This document shows positions 1-7,183 of a stretch of 16,208 bases of DNA, in pieces. How positions within the stretch are numbered: position 1 is the first letter of the stretch; every line of letters begins with the position of its first letter. The notes below the pieces were generated by a model. The model was not told the DNA's origin and ran no database searches. It saw nothing but the letters and a program-made list of their open reading frames with translations. Source of the stretch: VBCK01 sp036270655. GTDB lineage: Bacteria; Pseudomonadota; Gammaproteobacteria; Burkholderiales; Burkholderiaceae_F. The stretch is from contig DATBCD010000064.1 in NCBI GenBank assembly GCA_036270655.1, positions 1 through 16,208 on the forward strand. The letters are read 5' to 3'. The translations under genes and the position numbers were made by a program.

Positions 1-439
1 TCGGGGGCGGCGGCGACAGATCGGCCACGGCGTCGGCCCGCTCCCTGGCCCACCGGCGCACCGACACCGCGATCAGCGCCACCGCCAGCGCGCCCAGCAG
101 CCAGATCAGCCAGCGGGCTGTCTCGGCGAGCCAGCCGAACGCCTCGCCGATCCAGCGCATCAGCTGCAGCCACCACGCGGGAGGCGCTTGCGGCGCTTGC
201 TCCTTGCTCGGCGACTTCTTCAGTCGCAGCACTTTGGCGCGCTGGGTGGTTTTCAGATCCGGGTCGGCGCGCAAGGTCTTGACGATCGCGTCCAGCTCGC
301 TTCGTGAGGGCAGCTCGGCGGGTCGCACGGGCCCGGCGCAGGCCAGACCCAGCAGCAGCGCGGCCGCCCACAGGCTCAAGGCGCCCCGGCGTCTGTCCGG
401 CCGCCGCGCCGCCAGCGGTCGGGGGTCAGCCGAAAGCAC
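1..439 (-). CDS. Probable DUF4129-type membrane protein, N-terminal part (partial, runs off the left edge)
   Basis: The minus-strand frame is open from a GTG at 437-439 to position 1, giving about 146 residues. It overlaps the end of the preceding gene by 14 bases. The product begins with an Arg-rich stretch, then a hydrophobic signal or anchor (LSLWAAALLLGLACAG). An exported segment with RPAELPSRSELDAIVKTL follows, then a Trp-rich amphipathic stretch and a clear membrane helix (WLIWLLGALAVALIAVSV). This signal / extracytoplasmic segment / membrane helix layout is what DUF4129 proteins show in RDD-SpoIIM-MoxR clusters; the diagnostic C-terminal DUF4129 domain lies outside the window, so the family name rests on context. 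A TTG at 377-379, directly before the hydrophobic segment, is an alternative start. The cysteine in GLACAG is not a good lipobox because Gly, not an aliphatic residue, is at -3. Confidence 0.62.
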   Translation of the reverse strand, partial: MLSADPRPLAARRPDRRRGALSLWAAALLLGLACAGPVRPAELPSRSELDAIVKTLRADPDLKTTQRAKVLRLKKSPSKEQAPQAPPAWWLQLMRWIGEAFGWLAETARWLIWLLGALAVALIAVSVRRWARERADAVADLSPPPP

Positions 440-1154
440 GGCGAAATTCCTGCTCGACATCCCACGCCTCGAGCTGGACGCGGCGATTCAGATACATCGC
501 GAAACCGGCCGCGACGTAGAACGGCTCGACAAACAGGACCACCGCGCAGTACGTCAGCGTAAGCAGCCACACCGCGGACTCTGAACCGCCGGTCAGCCAG
601 GGCACCAACCATGTGTCGTAGCCTGGCAGCGAGAACCACGCGGCCAGCGCAAGCAGTCCGATGGCCAGCGCGAGCTCCAGGTTGGCAAAGACGAACTGCA
701 TCCCGGCGGCCCGGCCGCGCTGCTCGTTGAGCATCGTCTTGGACCGGGCATGCAGTGCCGATCCGCGCTGGCCCTCCAGCTGGTCGATCGGCTGCGTATA
801 CGAGCGCCACAGCGAAAATCTGCGAAAGCTCAGCGTCACGGGCAGCCGTTGCCACCAGACGGCCTTACGCGCCTGCCACAGGTCCGCGGGGCCGGTCGAC
901 TGGCCGAACGCCGCGCGCGAGAACACGAAGAGCAGACTGCGATCCAGCCAGGGCTTGGCCCAGAAGATCAGCAGGCCGGGCAGCCAGGGCGCAGCGTCGA
1001 TGGTCGAAAGCGCCAGCGCGACCACGACGGCATAAACGGGCGCGAAACACCCCCAGGTCGAACGCGCATTGGCCTGGACCAGCCGGATGCCCAGATCCGT
1101 CGCCTCGCTCATCGAGCGCGGGCGCAGCTCCAGGGTCAGCGCGTCAACCTTCAT
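426..1154 (-). CDS. Multi-pass membrane protein of the SpoIIM/DUF4129 cluster (unknown function)
   Basis: The 242-residue product starts at the ATG at 1152-1154, which overlaps the end of the SpoIIM-type gene by 11 bases. The open frame extends further upstream, but that extension is a low-complexity Arg/Trp/Cys shadow of the neighbouring gene. Hydrophobic segments lie near residues 35-53, 57-78, 153-176 and 193-222, with a polar loop at about 85-150 between the two pairs. The C-terminal motif EPFYVAAGFAMYLNRRVQLE, followed by WD and an acidic/basic tail, is the strongest conserved-looking part and resembles the membrane protein usually found between SpoIIM-type and DUF4129 genes. No catalytic motif is visible. 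Its role is presumably in the same envelope-associated MoxR-linked system as its neighbours. The gene is certain; the function is unknown. Confidence 0.85.
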   Translation of the reverse strand: MKVDALTLELRPRSMSEATDLGIRLVQANARSTWGCFAPVYAVVVALALSTIDAAPWLPGLLIFWAKPWLDRSLLFVFSRAAFGQSTGPADLWQARKAVWWQRLPVTLSFRRFSLWRSYTQPIDQLEGQRGSALHARSKTMLNEQRGRAAGMQFVFANLELALAIGLLALAAWFSLPGYDTWLVPWLTGGSESAVWLLTLTYCAVVLFVEPFYVAAGFAMYLNRRVQLEAWDVEQEFRRAFG

Positions 1155-2187
1155 GCGGCGGCCGGTCGGCAGGGACAGACAAATGGGATCGAGGACGGCC
1201 CTGCCACCCCAGGTAGGCCACGACCGCGCCCCAGGCGGCCGCTCCAACCGCCAGTTTGACGCTCGGCGCAACCCATTGCGCGGAAGACCAGAACGCCTCG
1301 ATCGCCGCCGCCACGAGCAGCAATCCGAACACCGCGTACACCAGCACCACCGCCTCGATGGCGGCGCGCCTGACCGAATCGATCCTGCTTCGCCGCCCCG
1401 GCGCGACCCATTCATGGCCGATCCGCAATCCGGCCGCGCCCGCGAGCACGATCGCGGTGAGCTCGAATGCCGAATGCGTCACGATGAAGGAGTAAAAATT
1501 GATCGCCTCGCCGTCCTCGGTCAGGTAGCCGGCGACCGCGCCGTTGAAAACGCCGTTGTAGGCCAGAAAGAACGCGCTGCCGACGCCGGCGAAGATGCCG
1601 CCGGCGAAGCACTGGAAGCCCAGCCCGATGTTGTGCATCACGTAATAGCCGAACATGGACCAGTCCGCCTCCGGGCTGCGGGTGTGCCCGGCATGGTCGG
1701 CATACATGCTCTTGAACCACGCCAGATGCGCCGGGTCGAGCACATGCAGCGCGAATTGCGGATCGCGATAGGTCGTCACGCCGACCAGCAGGGTCGGAAC
1801 CACGAACAGCAAGGCCGCCACCAGCAGGTAGATCCGGTGCGCGCGAACGCTTTGGGGAATTTCGACCAGCACAAGCCTTTTCAGCCGGGCCGCGCCATAG
1901 TCACGGCGGCGATAGATCAGGCGATGCGCACGATAGGTCAGGTCCTGCAGGCGCTGTATCAGGCCGATCGGGTAGGCGCGCGCCTGCGCAAGCGACAGGT
2001 GCTCGCAACAGCGGCGATACAGCGCGGCCAGTCGAGCCGGGCCGATGGCCTCGGGCGGGCGCGATACGGCGCCCGCGCCGCGGTCGTAAGGCGAGGTCCT
2101 GGGCCGGATGCGTTCCATCTCATCGAGCGCGGCTTCCAGCTCACGCCACAGCGCGCCGTATTCGGCTTCGAAACGGACCGGGGTCAC
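1144..2187 (-). CDS. Stage II sporulation protein M-like (DUF95) membrane protein
   Basis: A GTG at 2185-2187 overlaps the TGA of the upstream RDD gene in a four-base GTGA junction, which decides the start and gives 347 residues. The N-terminal 110 residues are cytoplasmic and Arg/Leu-rich. A first membrane helix at about 118-138 is followed by an extracytoplasmic loop. The family core starts at MHNIGLGFQCFAGGIFAGVG (184-203) and continues through AYNGVFNGAVAG and THSAFELTAIVLAGAAGLRIG (about 237-257). Two further helices lie near 277-299 and 309-327. This core is typical of SpoIIM-like/DUF95 proteins. In non-sporulating proteobacteria these have no sporulation role and sit in operons with RDD, DUF4129, MoxR and DUF58 genes. 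The specific biochemical function is unknown. Translational coupling to both neighbours indicates one transcript. Confidence 0.9.
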   Translation of the reverse strand: MTPVRFEAEYGALWRELEAALDEMERIRPRTSPYDRGAGAVSRPPEAIGPARLAALYRRCCEHLSLAQARAYPIGLIQRLQDLTYRAHRLIYRRRDYGAARLKRLVLVEIPQSVRAHRIYLLVAALLFVVPTLLVGVTTYRDPQFALHVLDPAHLAWFKSMYADHAGHTRSPEADWSMFGYYVMHNIGLGFQCFAGGIFAGVGSAFFLAYNGVFNGAVAGYLTEDGEAINFYSFIVTHSAFELTAIVLAGAAGLRIGHEWVAPGRRSRIDSVRRAAIEAVVLVYAVFGLLLVAAAIEAFWSSAQWVAPSVKLAVGAAAWGAVVAYLGWQGRPRSHLSVPADRPPHEG

Positions 2188-2915
2188 GATGCCTCTCCGT
2201 CGCGGCGCCCGATCAGCCACTGGGCGACGCCCAGAAGCACCTGCGTGTCTCCGCCCGCGCGTGCAGCGGGCGCTTCCTGTTCCGGTCCGGACCGCTCCTG
2301 CGTCACCGGCCGCGCCAATTGAGCCAGCTCTTCCAGGCGCTCCGGCGTCAGGCTGGCCGCGCGGCCGGCCCAGGACACCACGGCCGCCTGCTCGCGCAGC
2401 GACAGTGGCCGTGAAGGCGCGTGCGGCACGCTCGCCGGCAGGTCGCCGTGCAGCGATACGGGCGTGGCGTGAACCACGATGGTTCCGGCGGCGAGGTCAC
2501 CGAGCCTCTTGAAATCGCGCCGCAGCAGCATCGACACGGCTCCGACAGCGTACGCCGCGGGCAGAAAATCCGCGGCGCGCAGCAGATTGCGCGTGATCGA
2601 TGCAGCGGGCGTCACCGGCAGGCCGGAATCCATCACGACCTGCAGCCCCATTGCACGCTTGCCCGGCGTCGCGCCGCCCATGGCCAGCTCGAACGCGATC
2701 GGATAGATCCATTCGATCACGAAAAAACTGATGAACAGCAGCGCCCTGCCCAGGCCGCCCAGGAACGATGTGGCGGTCGCGCAGACGAGCCACAGTCCGA
2801 ACTTGATCAGGGTGTCGATCAGCAGCGCCGCGAAACGCGCGACCGGGCCGGCTGGGCTGAGTGAAAGCGCGATGCCTTCGGGCGTCTCGGCCAGATACAC
2901 CGTGTCAAGAGCCAC
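2184..2915 (-). CDS. RDD family membrane protein, long form with C-terminal tail
   Basis: The 243-residue product begins at a GTG (2913-2915). No in-frame ATG lies nearby, and the N-terminus (LDTVYLAETPEGIALSLSPA) matches the usual beginning of RDD proteins in this cluster. RDD signatures are the Arg...Asp pair in GPVARFAALLIDTLIKFGL (23-41), GGATPGKRAMGLQVV (80-94) and KRLGDLAAGTIVVHA (136-150). Membrane helices lie around 26-52, 57-78 and 115-130. Residues 151-243 form a Pro/Ala/Glu-rich cytoplasmic tail without recognisable domains. The stop overlaps the next gene by four bases. RDD proteins are membrane proteins of mostly unknown role; some have been linked to ion or solute transport. It is the second RDD gene in tandem, 32 bases after the shorter one. 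Confidence 0.9.
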   Translation of the reverse strand: MALDTVYLAETPEGIALSLSPAGPVARFAALLIDTLIKFGLWLVCATATSFLGGLGRALLFISFFVIEWIYPIAFELAMGGATPGKRAMGLQVVMDSGLPVTPAASITRNLLRAADFLPAAYAVGAVSMLLRRDFKRLGDLAAGTIVVHATPVSLHGDLPASVPHAPSRPLSLREQAAVVSWAGRAASLTPERLEELAQLARPVTQERSGPEQEAPAARAGGDTQVLLGVAQWLIGRRDGEAS

Positions 2916-2947
2916 AAGGGTTCATGCCACCAGGTCGAACCGGGGCG

Positions 2948-3466
2948 TCAGGTGCGTACGACAATCGTGTCGGCAATCACATCGTGAAGACAGCGGCGTG
3001 ATTCGCGGAAAATCAGAAGGCTGTCGATAAGACCGTAGAGGGCGGCGGGCGCGGGAATCAGGCTGACGAGGAAACCGACGCCGTACCGCAGGCCCACCAG
3101 CCGGGACGCGGACACCTTCGAGCCGTCCGGCCGCAAGATCCGCATGCCGAGCGCCACCTTGCCGATCGTCTGGCCACGGGCAACCAGCAAATAGCCGTTG
3201 ACGAGCAGGAACAAGAGCTCGCTGAGCAGGCTCTGCACGTTGAACGCAAAGAAAAACTGCGCCATGGCGGCAGGTTTGGGCTGGGTCCACAGCGCCGAAA
3301 ATCCCGCGGTGGCCAGCAGCAGCGCGAGCAGGTAGACCGCGAACCAATCGATCCAGGATCCGAAAAGGCGCCTCCATCGCGATGCCAGCACCACGCCCGA
3401 TGGCGCTGCAATGTCGGCGACGTTGGCGCCGGGCGGTGCGTAGCGGTTGTCGCCGTAAGAGGCCAT
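2948..3466 (-). CDS. RDD family membrane protein, short form
   Basis: The 172-residue product starts at the ATG at 3464-3466. Residues 1-27 are a polar Pro/Ala/Gly-rich leader. The RDD domain follows: RWRRLFGSWIDWFAVYLLAL (30-49, with the Arg and Asp of the family name), a second helix near 79-96, RGQTIGKVALGMRILRPDG (97-115, the second RDD motif), a helix at about 125-150 and the terminal CLHDVIADTIVVR (159-171). No clear Shine-Dalgarno precedes the start, but no alternative start would preserve the RDD core. It is the first gene of the minus-strand run that continues to the left edge, so its promoter should lie at about 3467-3600. Sequence similarity to the next gene is limited to the family motifs, so this is not a recent duplication. 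Confidence 0.87.
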   Translation of the reverse strand: MASYGDNRYAPPGANVADIAAPSGVVLASRWRRLFGSWIDWFAVYLLALLLATAGFSALWTQPKPAAMAQFFFAFNVQSLLSELLFLLVNGYLLVARGQTIGKVALGMRILRPDGSKVSASRLVGLRYGVGFLVSLIPAPAALYGLIDSLLIFRESRRCLHDVIADTIVVRT

Positions 3467-3629
3467 CGCAACGGTTGAGCAGACACACGATCGAGCTGTT
3501 TGTCATTATGCGCAGGACGGGTGCCGATTGACAGAGCGAGCCGCAGCCAGACCCCCACGAACCACCTGTAAGCCGTTGATTCCCTGGAAGTCTTGGAGCC
3601 GGCACGAACCCGAGGCCGAGGCGGGTGCG
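3467..3629. promoter_or_regulatory. Intergenic region upstream of the RDD/SpoIIM operon
   Basis: These 163 bases separate the end of the MarR-GNAT gene from the first RDD gene, both on the minus strand. A short GC-rich hairpin (GGCGGG at 3620-3625, CCCGCC at 3634-3639) overlaps the MarR-GNAT stop. It is not followed by a T-run on the minus strand, so it is at most a weak terminator. The promoter for the RDD operon must lie here or further upstream; no convincing -35/-10 pair was found by eye. Confidence 0.3.
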
Positions 3630-4586
3630 CTAGCCCGCCGAGGGCAGCGTCTTGTTCCAGGTCTGGCCGACCAGGTCGTGGCCGAAGCTGTGGTGAGGCT
3701 TTTCGCCCACGAGCTGCCAGCCGTTGCGCTGGTAGATGCGCCGCGCCGCCTGCAGCACCGAGTTGGTCCAGAGCGTCATTTGCCGGTAGCCCGCGCTCTG
3801 GGCGAAGCGCTCGCATTCGCGCACTAGCCGATCGCCCAGTCCGTGCCCGCGGGCCGCCGGGTCCACCAGCAGCATTCGGAGCTTCGCAACCCCGTCGCTG
3901 TACTCGGCGGGCGGGGCCTGCATCACGAACGCGCAACCGACGTTCATGCCATCGCGCCGCGCAATCCAGCCGCGGTCCAGGCCCGGCTTGAACCCTTCGA
4001 TGAAATCGGCGGCGATGCGCGCAACGAGCGCTTCGAATCGACTGTCCCAACCGAATTCCTGCGCGTACAAGGCGCCGTGCCGCTGCACGACCCAGCCCAT
4101 GTCGCCCGGCCCGGGCTCGTGCAACGTGATCTGCGCGGAGTTCGCCGGCACCGCCATCAGCAGACGGACCGTCTCCATCGCGTCGACCAGTTGTCGCTGC
4201 GACGATCCCGACAGGTGGCCAATGATGTGAGCCACCTGGCGCCGCGAAGCCGCGTCGAGGCGCTCGAAGGCGCGACGTCCCTTGGCGGTCAGCGACAGCC
4301 AGTGAACACGCGCGTCCTGCGGACAGGCTTGATCGCGTACCAGACCGCCGGTGCGCAAGCGGCGCAGAAGGCGGCTCAGGTAGCCCGCGTCCAGTCCGAG
4401 GTCGCGGCACAACCGGCTCGCCGTGAGGGGCGCGTTATGGGCAAGCTCCCAGAGCACGCGTGACTCGGTCAATGTGAAGCCGCTGGCCAGCAGCTCCCGG
4501 TCGAGCAGGCCCAGCCGCTGCGTGTAGAAGCGGCTGAACCGGCGCACTCCCGCCACGCAATCGGGATCCGTATCGGCTTCGGCCAT
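3630..4586 (-). CDS. Bifunctional MarR-type regulator / GNAT N-acetyltransferase
   Basis: The 318-residue product has an N-terminal winged-helix MarR domain (about 1-150) and a C-terminal GNAT domain (about 152-315). The MarR part shows the recognition region LTASRLCRDLGLDAGYLSRL (54-73) and the wing with QDARVHWLSLTAKGRRAFERL (90-110). The GNAT part shows motif A, LRMLLVDPAARGHGLGDRLV (237-256), where RGHGLG is the acetyl-CoA pyrophosphate loop, and a C-terminal RIYQRNGWQLVGE. The ATG at 4584-4586 is preferred because the MarR helix begins soon after; the frame stays open to a TTG at 4676, but that extension has no domain. Such fusions are known and are usually annotated as HTH-GNAT proteins; the acetylated substrate is unknown. 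It is divergent from doxX and is the obvious candidate to bind the palindrome at 4758-4771. Confidence 0.88.
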   Translation of the reverse strand: MAEADTDPDCVAGVRRFSRFYTQRLGLLDRELLASGFTLTESRVLWELAHNAPLTASRLCRDLGLDAGYLSRLLRRLRTGGLVRDQACPQDARVHWLSLTAKGRRAFERLDAASRRQVAHIIGHLSGSSQRQLVDAMETVRLLMAVPANSAQITLHEPGPGDMGWVVQRHGALYAQEFGWDSRFEALVARIAADFIEGFKPGLDRGWIARRDGMNVGCAFVMQAPPAEYSDGVAKLRMLLVDPAARGHGLGDRLVRECERFAQSAGYRQMTLWTNSVLQAARRIYQRNGWQLVGEKPHHSFGHDLVGQTWNKTLPSAG

Positions 4587-4701
4587 CCTCGGTCGACCAG
4601 ATAGTTGCCCCAGGCAAGTATCGGATCGGGCCGCACCGATGTCAATCCGGACGTCGATTGCAGCCGATTCGGACAAGCGGGAAAGCGATAGCCCGTTGCG
4701 T

Positions 4702-4731
4702 TTGACGGACCTAGATCAGGAGACGGATAAG
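4702..4731 (+). promoter_or_regulatory. Candidate sigma70-type promoter for doxX-pirin
   Basis: TTGACG at 4702-4707 matches the -35 consensus at five of six positions, and GATAAG at 4726-4731 matches the -10 at four of six, with an 18-base spacer. Transcription would start near 4738, upstream of the palindrome at 4758-4771 and about 137 bases before the doxX start. The prediction is by eye. Confidence 0.4.
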
Positions 4732-4757
4732 TATTACGCTCACTGAGGGGATGGTCT

Positions 4758-4771
4758 ATTGCAATTGCAAT
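4758..4771. promoter_or_regulatory. Perfect 14-bp palindrome, candidate MarR operator
   Basis: ATTGCAATTGCAAT is a perfect palindrome of the size and TTGC...GCAA type that MarR-family dimers bind. It sits between the divergent MarR-GNAT gene (start 4586) and doxX (start 4875), about 20 bases downstream of the expected doxX transcription start, where a bound repressor would block the polymerase. Assignment to this regulator is inferred from position and symmetry. Confidence 0.5.
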
Positions 4772-4874
4772 GCCCCGCCGCTCTTTTTTGAAGGGCGACT
4801 GCAAAAAAACTGAATACGCTGGCGCGCTCGCGGAGGAAACTGGCGGCCAGTATTCTTTCCAAGGGGAGATCCGA

Positions 4875-5261
4875 ATGAACACTGCCTTGAACTTTGTCGG
4901 CCGCGTGCTGCTGGCGCAACTGTTTCTGCTTTCCGGGCTTGCGAAGATAACGGGCTACGCGGCGATGCAGGGCTACATGGCCAGCAAGGGGCTGCCCGGC
5001 GCGCTGCTGCCGCTGGTGATCCTGCTGGAAGTGGGCGGCGGCCTTGCGCTCGTGATCGGATTTCAAACGCGATGGGTGGCGATCGCGCTGGCGATATTCT
5101 CCGTCCTGGCCGCACTCATTTTCCATCTGGTGCCCGGCGATCAGGGGCAGATGGTCAACTTCATGAAGAACCTGTCGATCGCAGGCGGCCTGCTGATCGT
5201 CGCGCAGACGGGCGCCACCGGTCTGGCGATCGATGCCCGCGCTCGCGCTACGCAGACCTAG
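4875..5261 (+). CDS. DoxX family membrane protein
   Basis: The ATG at 4875-4877 is preceded by a strong ribosome binding site, AAGGGGAG (4861-4868), which rules out the longer in-frame start at 4770 and gives 128 residues. The protein has four hydrophobic segments (about 5-22, 43-62, 66-85 and 100-117). It carries the DoxX/SURF4-like opening RVLLAQLFLLSGLAKI (10-25) and a GLPGALLPLVILLEVGGGLALVIG stretch that begins at residue 39. DoxX proteins are small inner-membrane proteins connected with redox or thiol stress and sulfur metabolism; their precise activity is not settled. The pirin gene follows after 53 bases in the same direction. DoxX-pirin pairs under a MarR- or LysR-type regulator are common in proteobacteria, and the divergent MarR-GNAT gene fits that pattern. 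Confidence 0.9.
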   Translation: MNTALNFVGRVLLAQLFLLSGLAKITGYAAMQGYMASKGLPGALLPLVILLEVGGGLALVIGFQTRWVAIALAIFSVLAALIFHLVPGDQGQMVNFMKNLSIAGGLLIVAQTGATGLAIDARARATQT

Positions 5262-5314
5262 CGGGCGTGGCGCACGGGCATGAATCGGACGCAATCGTTG
5301 CAAGCGAGCAAGCT

Positions 5315-6280
5315 GTGAGCCACCTCGAGGCCGCGGTCCAACCGTCGTCGTCCGCGGACTGCGATCCGCCGGCTGCGGCACCCATTGCGCAGCGGGTGCC
5401 GGCGCGCAGCGCGGAGGTCGGCGAAGGCCTGCGGATACAGCGCGCACTGCCGGCCCGCCAGCGGCGGCTGGTCGGCGCCTGGTGTTTTCTCGACCATATC
5501 GGCCCGGCGGACCTGGCCGGAACCCGGGGTCTGCGAGTGGGCCCGCACCCCCACATCGGATTGCAGACCGTGACCTGGCTGATCGAGGGCGAGATCCTGC
5601 ACCGCGACAGCCTCGGCAGTTTGCAGCCGATCCGGCCGGGCCAGCTCAACCTGATGACCAGCGGGCGCGGTATTTCTCACTCCGAGGAGTCGCCCTCCCC
5701 GGGGCCATCGCAGATTCATGGCCTTCAGTTGTGGATCGCGCTGCCCAACGCCGCCAGGACGATGGCACCTGCTTTTGACCACTACCCCAGCTTGCCGACC
5801 ATCACACGCGGCGGCGCGTCCGTGACCGTTCTGGCGGGCGAGGCCATGGGCGAGCGATCGCCGGCGGCTGTTCACTCGCCGCTGGTCGGCCTGGACCTGC
5901 GGATGGAGCCGGGCTCATCGATGCGACTGCCGCTGCGCCCCGAGTTCGAGTATGGGGCGCTGGTGACCCAAGGGGCATTGACGGCAGGCGGCGAGCCGCT
6001 GGCCCCGGGGACCCTTCTGTACCTGGGCCGCGGCCGCGACGAGCTGTCCATGATATCCAGCGCGGGAGCGCGCGCCGTGCTGCTGGGCGGCGAGCCGCTC
6101 GGTGAGACGGTGCTGATGTGGTGGAATTTCGTGGCGCGGACCAGGCTGGAGATCCTGCAGGCCTGCCAGGACTGGAATGAGCACGCGGCTTATCTGGGCG
6201 AAGTCGACGGCTACGACGGCGCCCGGCTGGTGGCGCCGCTTCCTCCATGGGCTGCAGGCGCCCCTGACGCAGCCGGTTAG
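5315..6280 (+). CDS. Pirin family protein
   Basis: The bicupin pirin has 321 residues from the GTG at 5315-5317. This start gives the family-typical beginning MSHLEAAVQP; an upstream in-frame GTG at 5267 is possible, and the open frame before that runs through doxX out of phase. The N-terminal cupin shows the metal-binding set: PHPHIGLQT (H78, H80) and GRGISHSEES (H122, E124), matching H56, H58, H101 and E103 of human pirin. FLDHIGP (58-64) and HRDSLGSLQPIRPGQLNLM are also typical. The C-terminal cupin (about 195-300) ends with ETVLMWWNFVAR, a pirin signature. Bacterial pirins include quercetin 2,3-dioxygenases and redox-linked regulators of pyruvate dehydrogenase; the role here cannot be read from sequence. 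It is probably cotranscribed with doxX. Confidence 0.92.
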   Translation: MSHLEAAVQPSSSADCDPPAAAPIAQRVPARSAEVGEGLRIQRALPARQRRLVGAWCFLDHIGPADLAGTRGLRVGPHPHIGLQTVTWLIEGEILHRDSLGSLQPIRPGQLNLMTSGRGISHSEESPSPGPSQIHGLQLWIALPNAARTMAPAFDHYPSLPTITRGGASVTVLAGEAMGERSPAAVHSPLVGLDLRMEPGSSMRLPLRPEFEYGALVTQGALTAGGEPLAPGTLLYLGRGRDELSMISSAGARAVLLGGEPLGETVLMWWNFVARTRLEILQACQDWNEHAAYLGEVDGYDGARLVAPLPPWAAGAPDAAG

Positions 6281-6371
6281 ACGGGGAGTATCGGTCTGGC
6301 GGCGCTTTTCGGCGTATCGCCGCTGCGCAACGCGTGAAAGATTGTCCGGCCTGGGACAGGAGCCTGCGCCG

Positions 6372-7157
6372 ATGAACCCGTTTGCGTTCACACTGCTTTT
6401 CGCCGCCTTTATCGGTTTCATCGTATGGCTGGTCCGCAAGAACCAGCAGTTGCTGCGGGAAAGGGACCTGAAGTTCTCGATCGGCGCGCATGACACGGGC
6501 TGGCGCTACGCGCCCAACCCGGAGTACAGCGGTGTGATCGTCAGGGGCCAGGTCCGCAACGAGGCGCAAGACGTCGCGTTCACTTTTGACGGGCATTGCG
6601 ACGCTTTTGACTGGTGCATGTGGTACGACAACGGTCGTCGTTTTGCGTCCGACTCGTCGTCAAGCGGACCCTCGACAGTTTCGACCGCGGTCTGGAGATG
6701 CGAAAGCTTGCACGCTGACCAGCTCCAGATGCTCATCCTTCCGCGCGGTCAATACCGGGTCGAATCGGGGCGCATCTTCGGCGCGGTCGCCGCGTTTGCC
6801 AGCTCATTTGCCGCGGCGGTCACGGGAGCCGACGGACACGATTCGCACCAGGCCTTTTTCAAACGGGCTGTCGAGTTGAAGGGGACCCTTGCGGGCTTCG
6901 ACAACGCATTCGCCGTGCTGATCGGACCGGGTGCGTCACAGGCCTGGCTCGATGAAAAACTGCAATCGATGCTGCTGCAATGGCCCAAAGGATGCACGCC
7001 CTCGCCCGCCCATTCCGTCGGCTTCGGCCTGGCAGTCAGTTACGGCGCCGACGGCTTGCAGATGACGTTTCGCCAGCCGTTGTCCGATTCCTGGCCTTTC
7101 TGGGAGCAGTTCGGGCGCCTCGGCCAGGAGCTCGGCCTGCGGCTGGCTCGCACGTAG
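6372..7157 (+). CDS. Membrane-anchored protein of unknown function
   Basis: The 261-residue product starts at the ATG at 6372-6374, preceded by ACAGGAG with a spacing of about ten bases. Residues 4-21 (FAFTLLFAAFIGFIVWLV) form one membrane helix, followed by RKNQQ, so the bulk probably lies in the cytoplasm by the positive-inside rule. The body is mixed alpha/beta with several tryptophans (DAFDWCMWYDNGRRF) and ends in PFWEQFGRLGQELGLRLAR. A Ser-rich stretch (SDSSSSGPSTVSTAV) and an Ala-rich stretch (GAVAAFASSFAAAVTGADG) lie in the middle. I recognise no family. It follows pirin after 91 bases in the same direction and may share its transcript or have its own promoter. It converges with the cobalamin-binding gene, with only 26 bases between the stops. 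Confidence 0.82.
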   Translation: MNPFAFTLLFAAFIGFIVWLVRKNQQLLRERDLKFSIGAHDTGWRYAPNPEYSGVIVRGQVRNEAQDVAFTFDGHCDAFDWCMWYDNGRRFASDSSSSGPSTVSTAVWRCESLHADQLQMLILPRGQYRVESGRIFGAVAAFASSFAAAVTGADGHDSHQAFFKRAVELKGTLAGFDNAFAVLIGPGASQAWLDEKLQSMLLQWPKGCTPSPAHSVGFGLAVSYGADGLQMTFRQPLSDSWPFWEQFGRLGQELGLRLART

Positions 7158-7183
7158 ACAGGCTGTCCGGCAGAAGGATCGCG

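Noticed and set aside
1069..2322. Plus-strand open frame of 417 codons
   Set aside because: It lies antisense to the SpoIIM-type and neighbouring genes, and its product is Arg/Gln/His-rich without motifs.
3058..4410. Minus-strand open frame of 450 codons crossing the MarR-GNAT and RDD genes
   Set aside because: It is out of phase with both real genes, and its product is Arg/Ala/Pro-rich low complexity.
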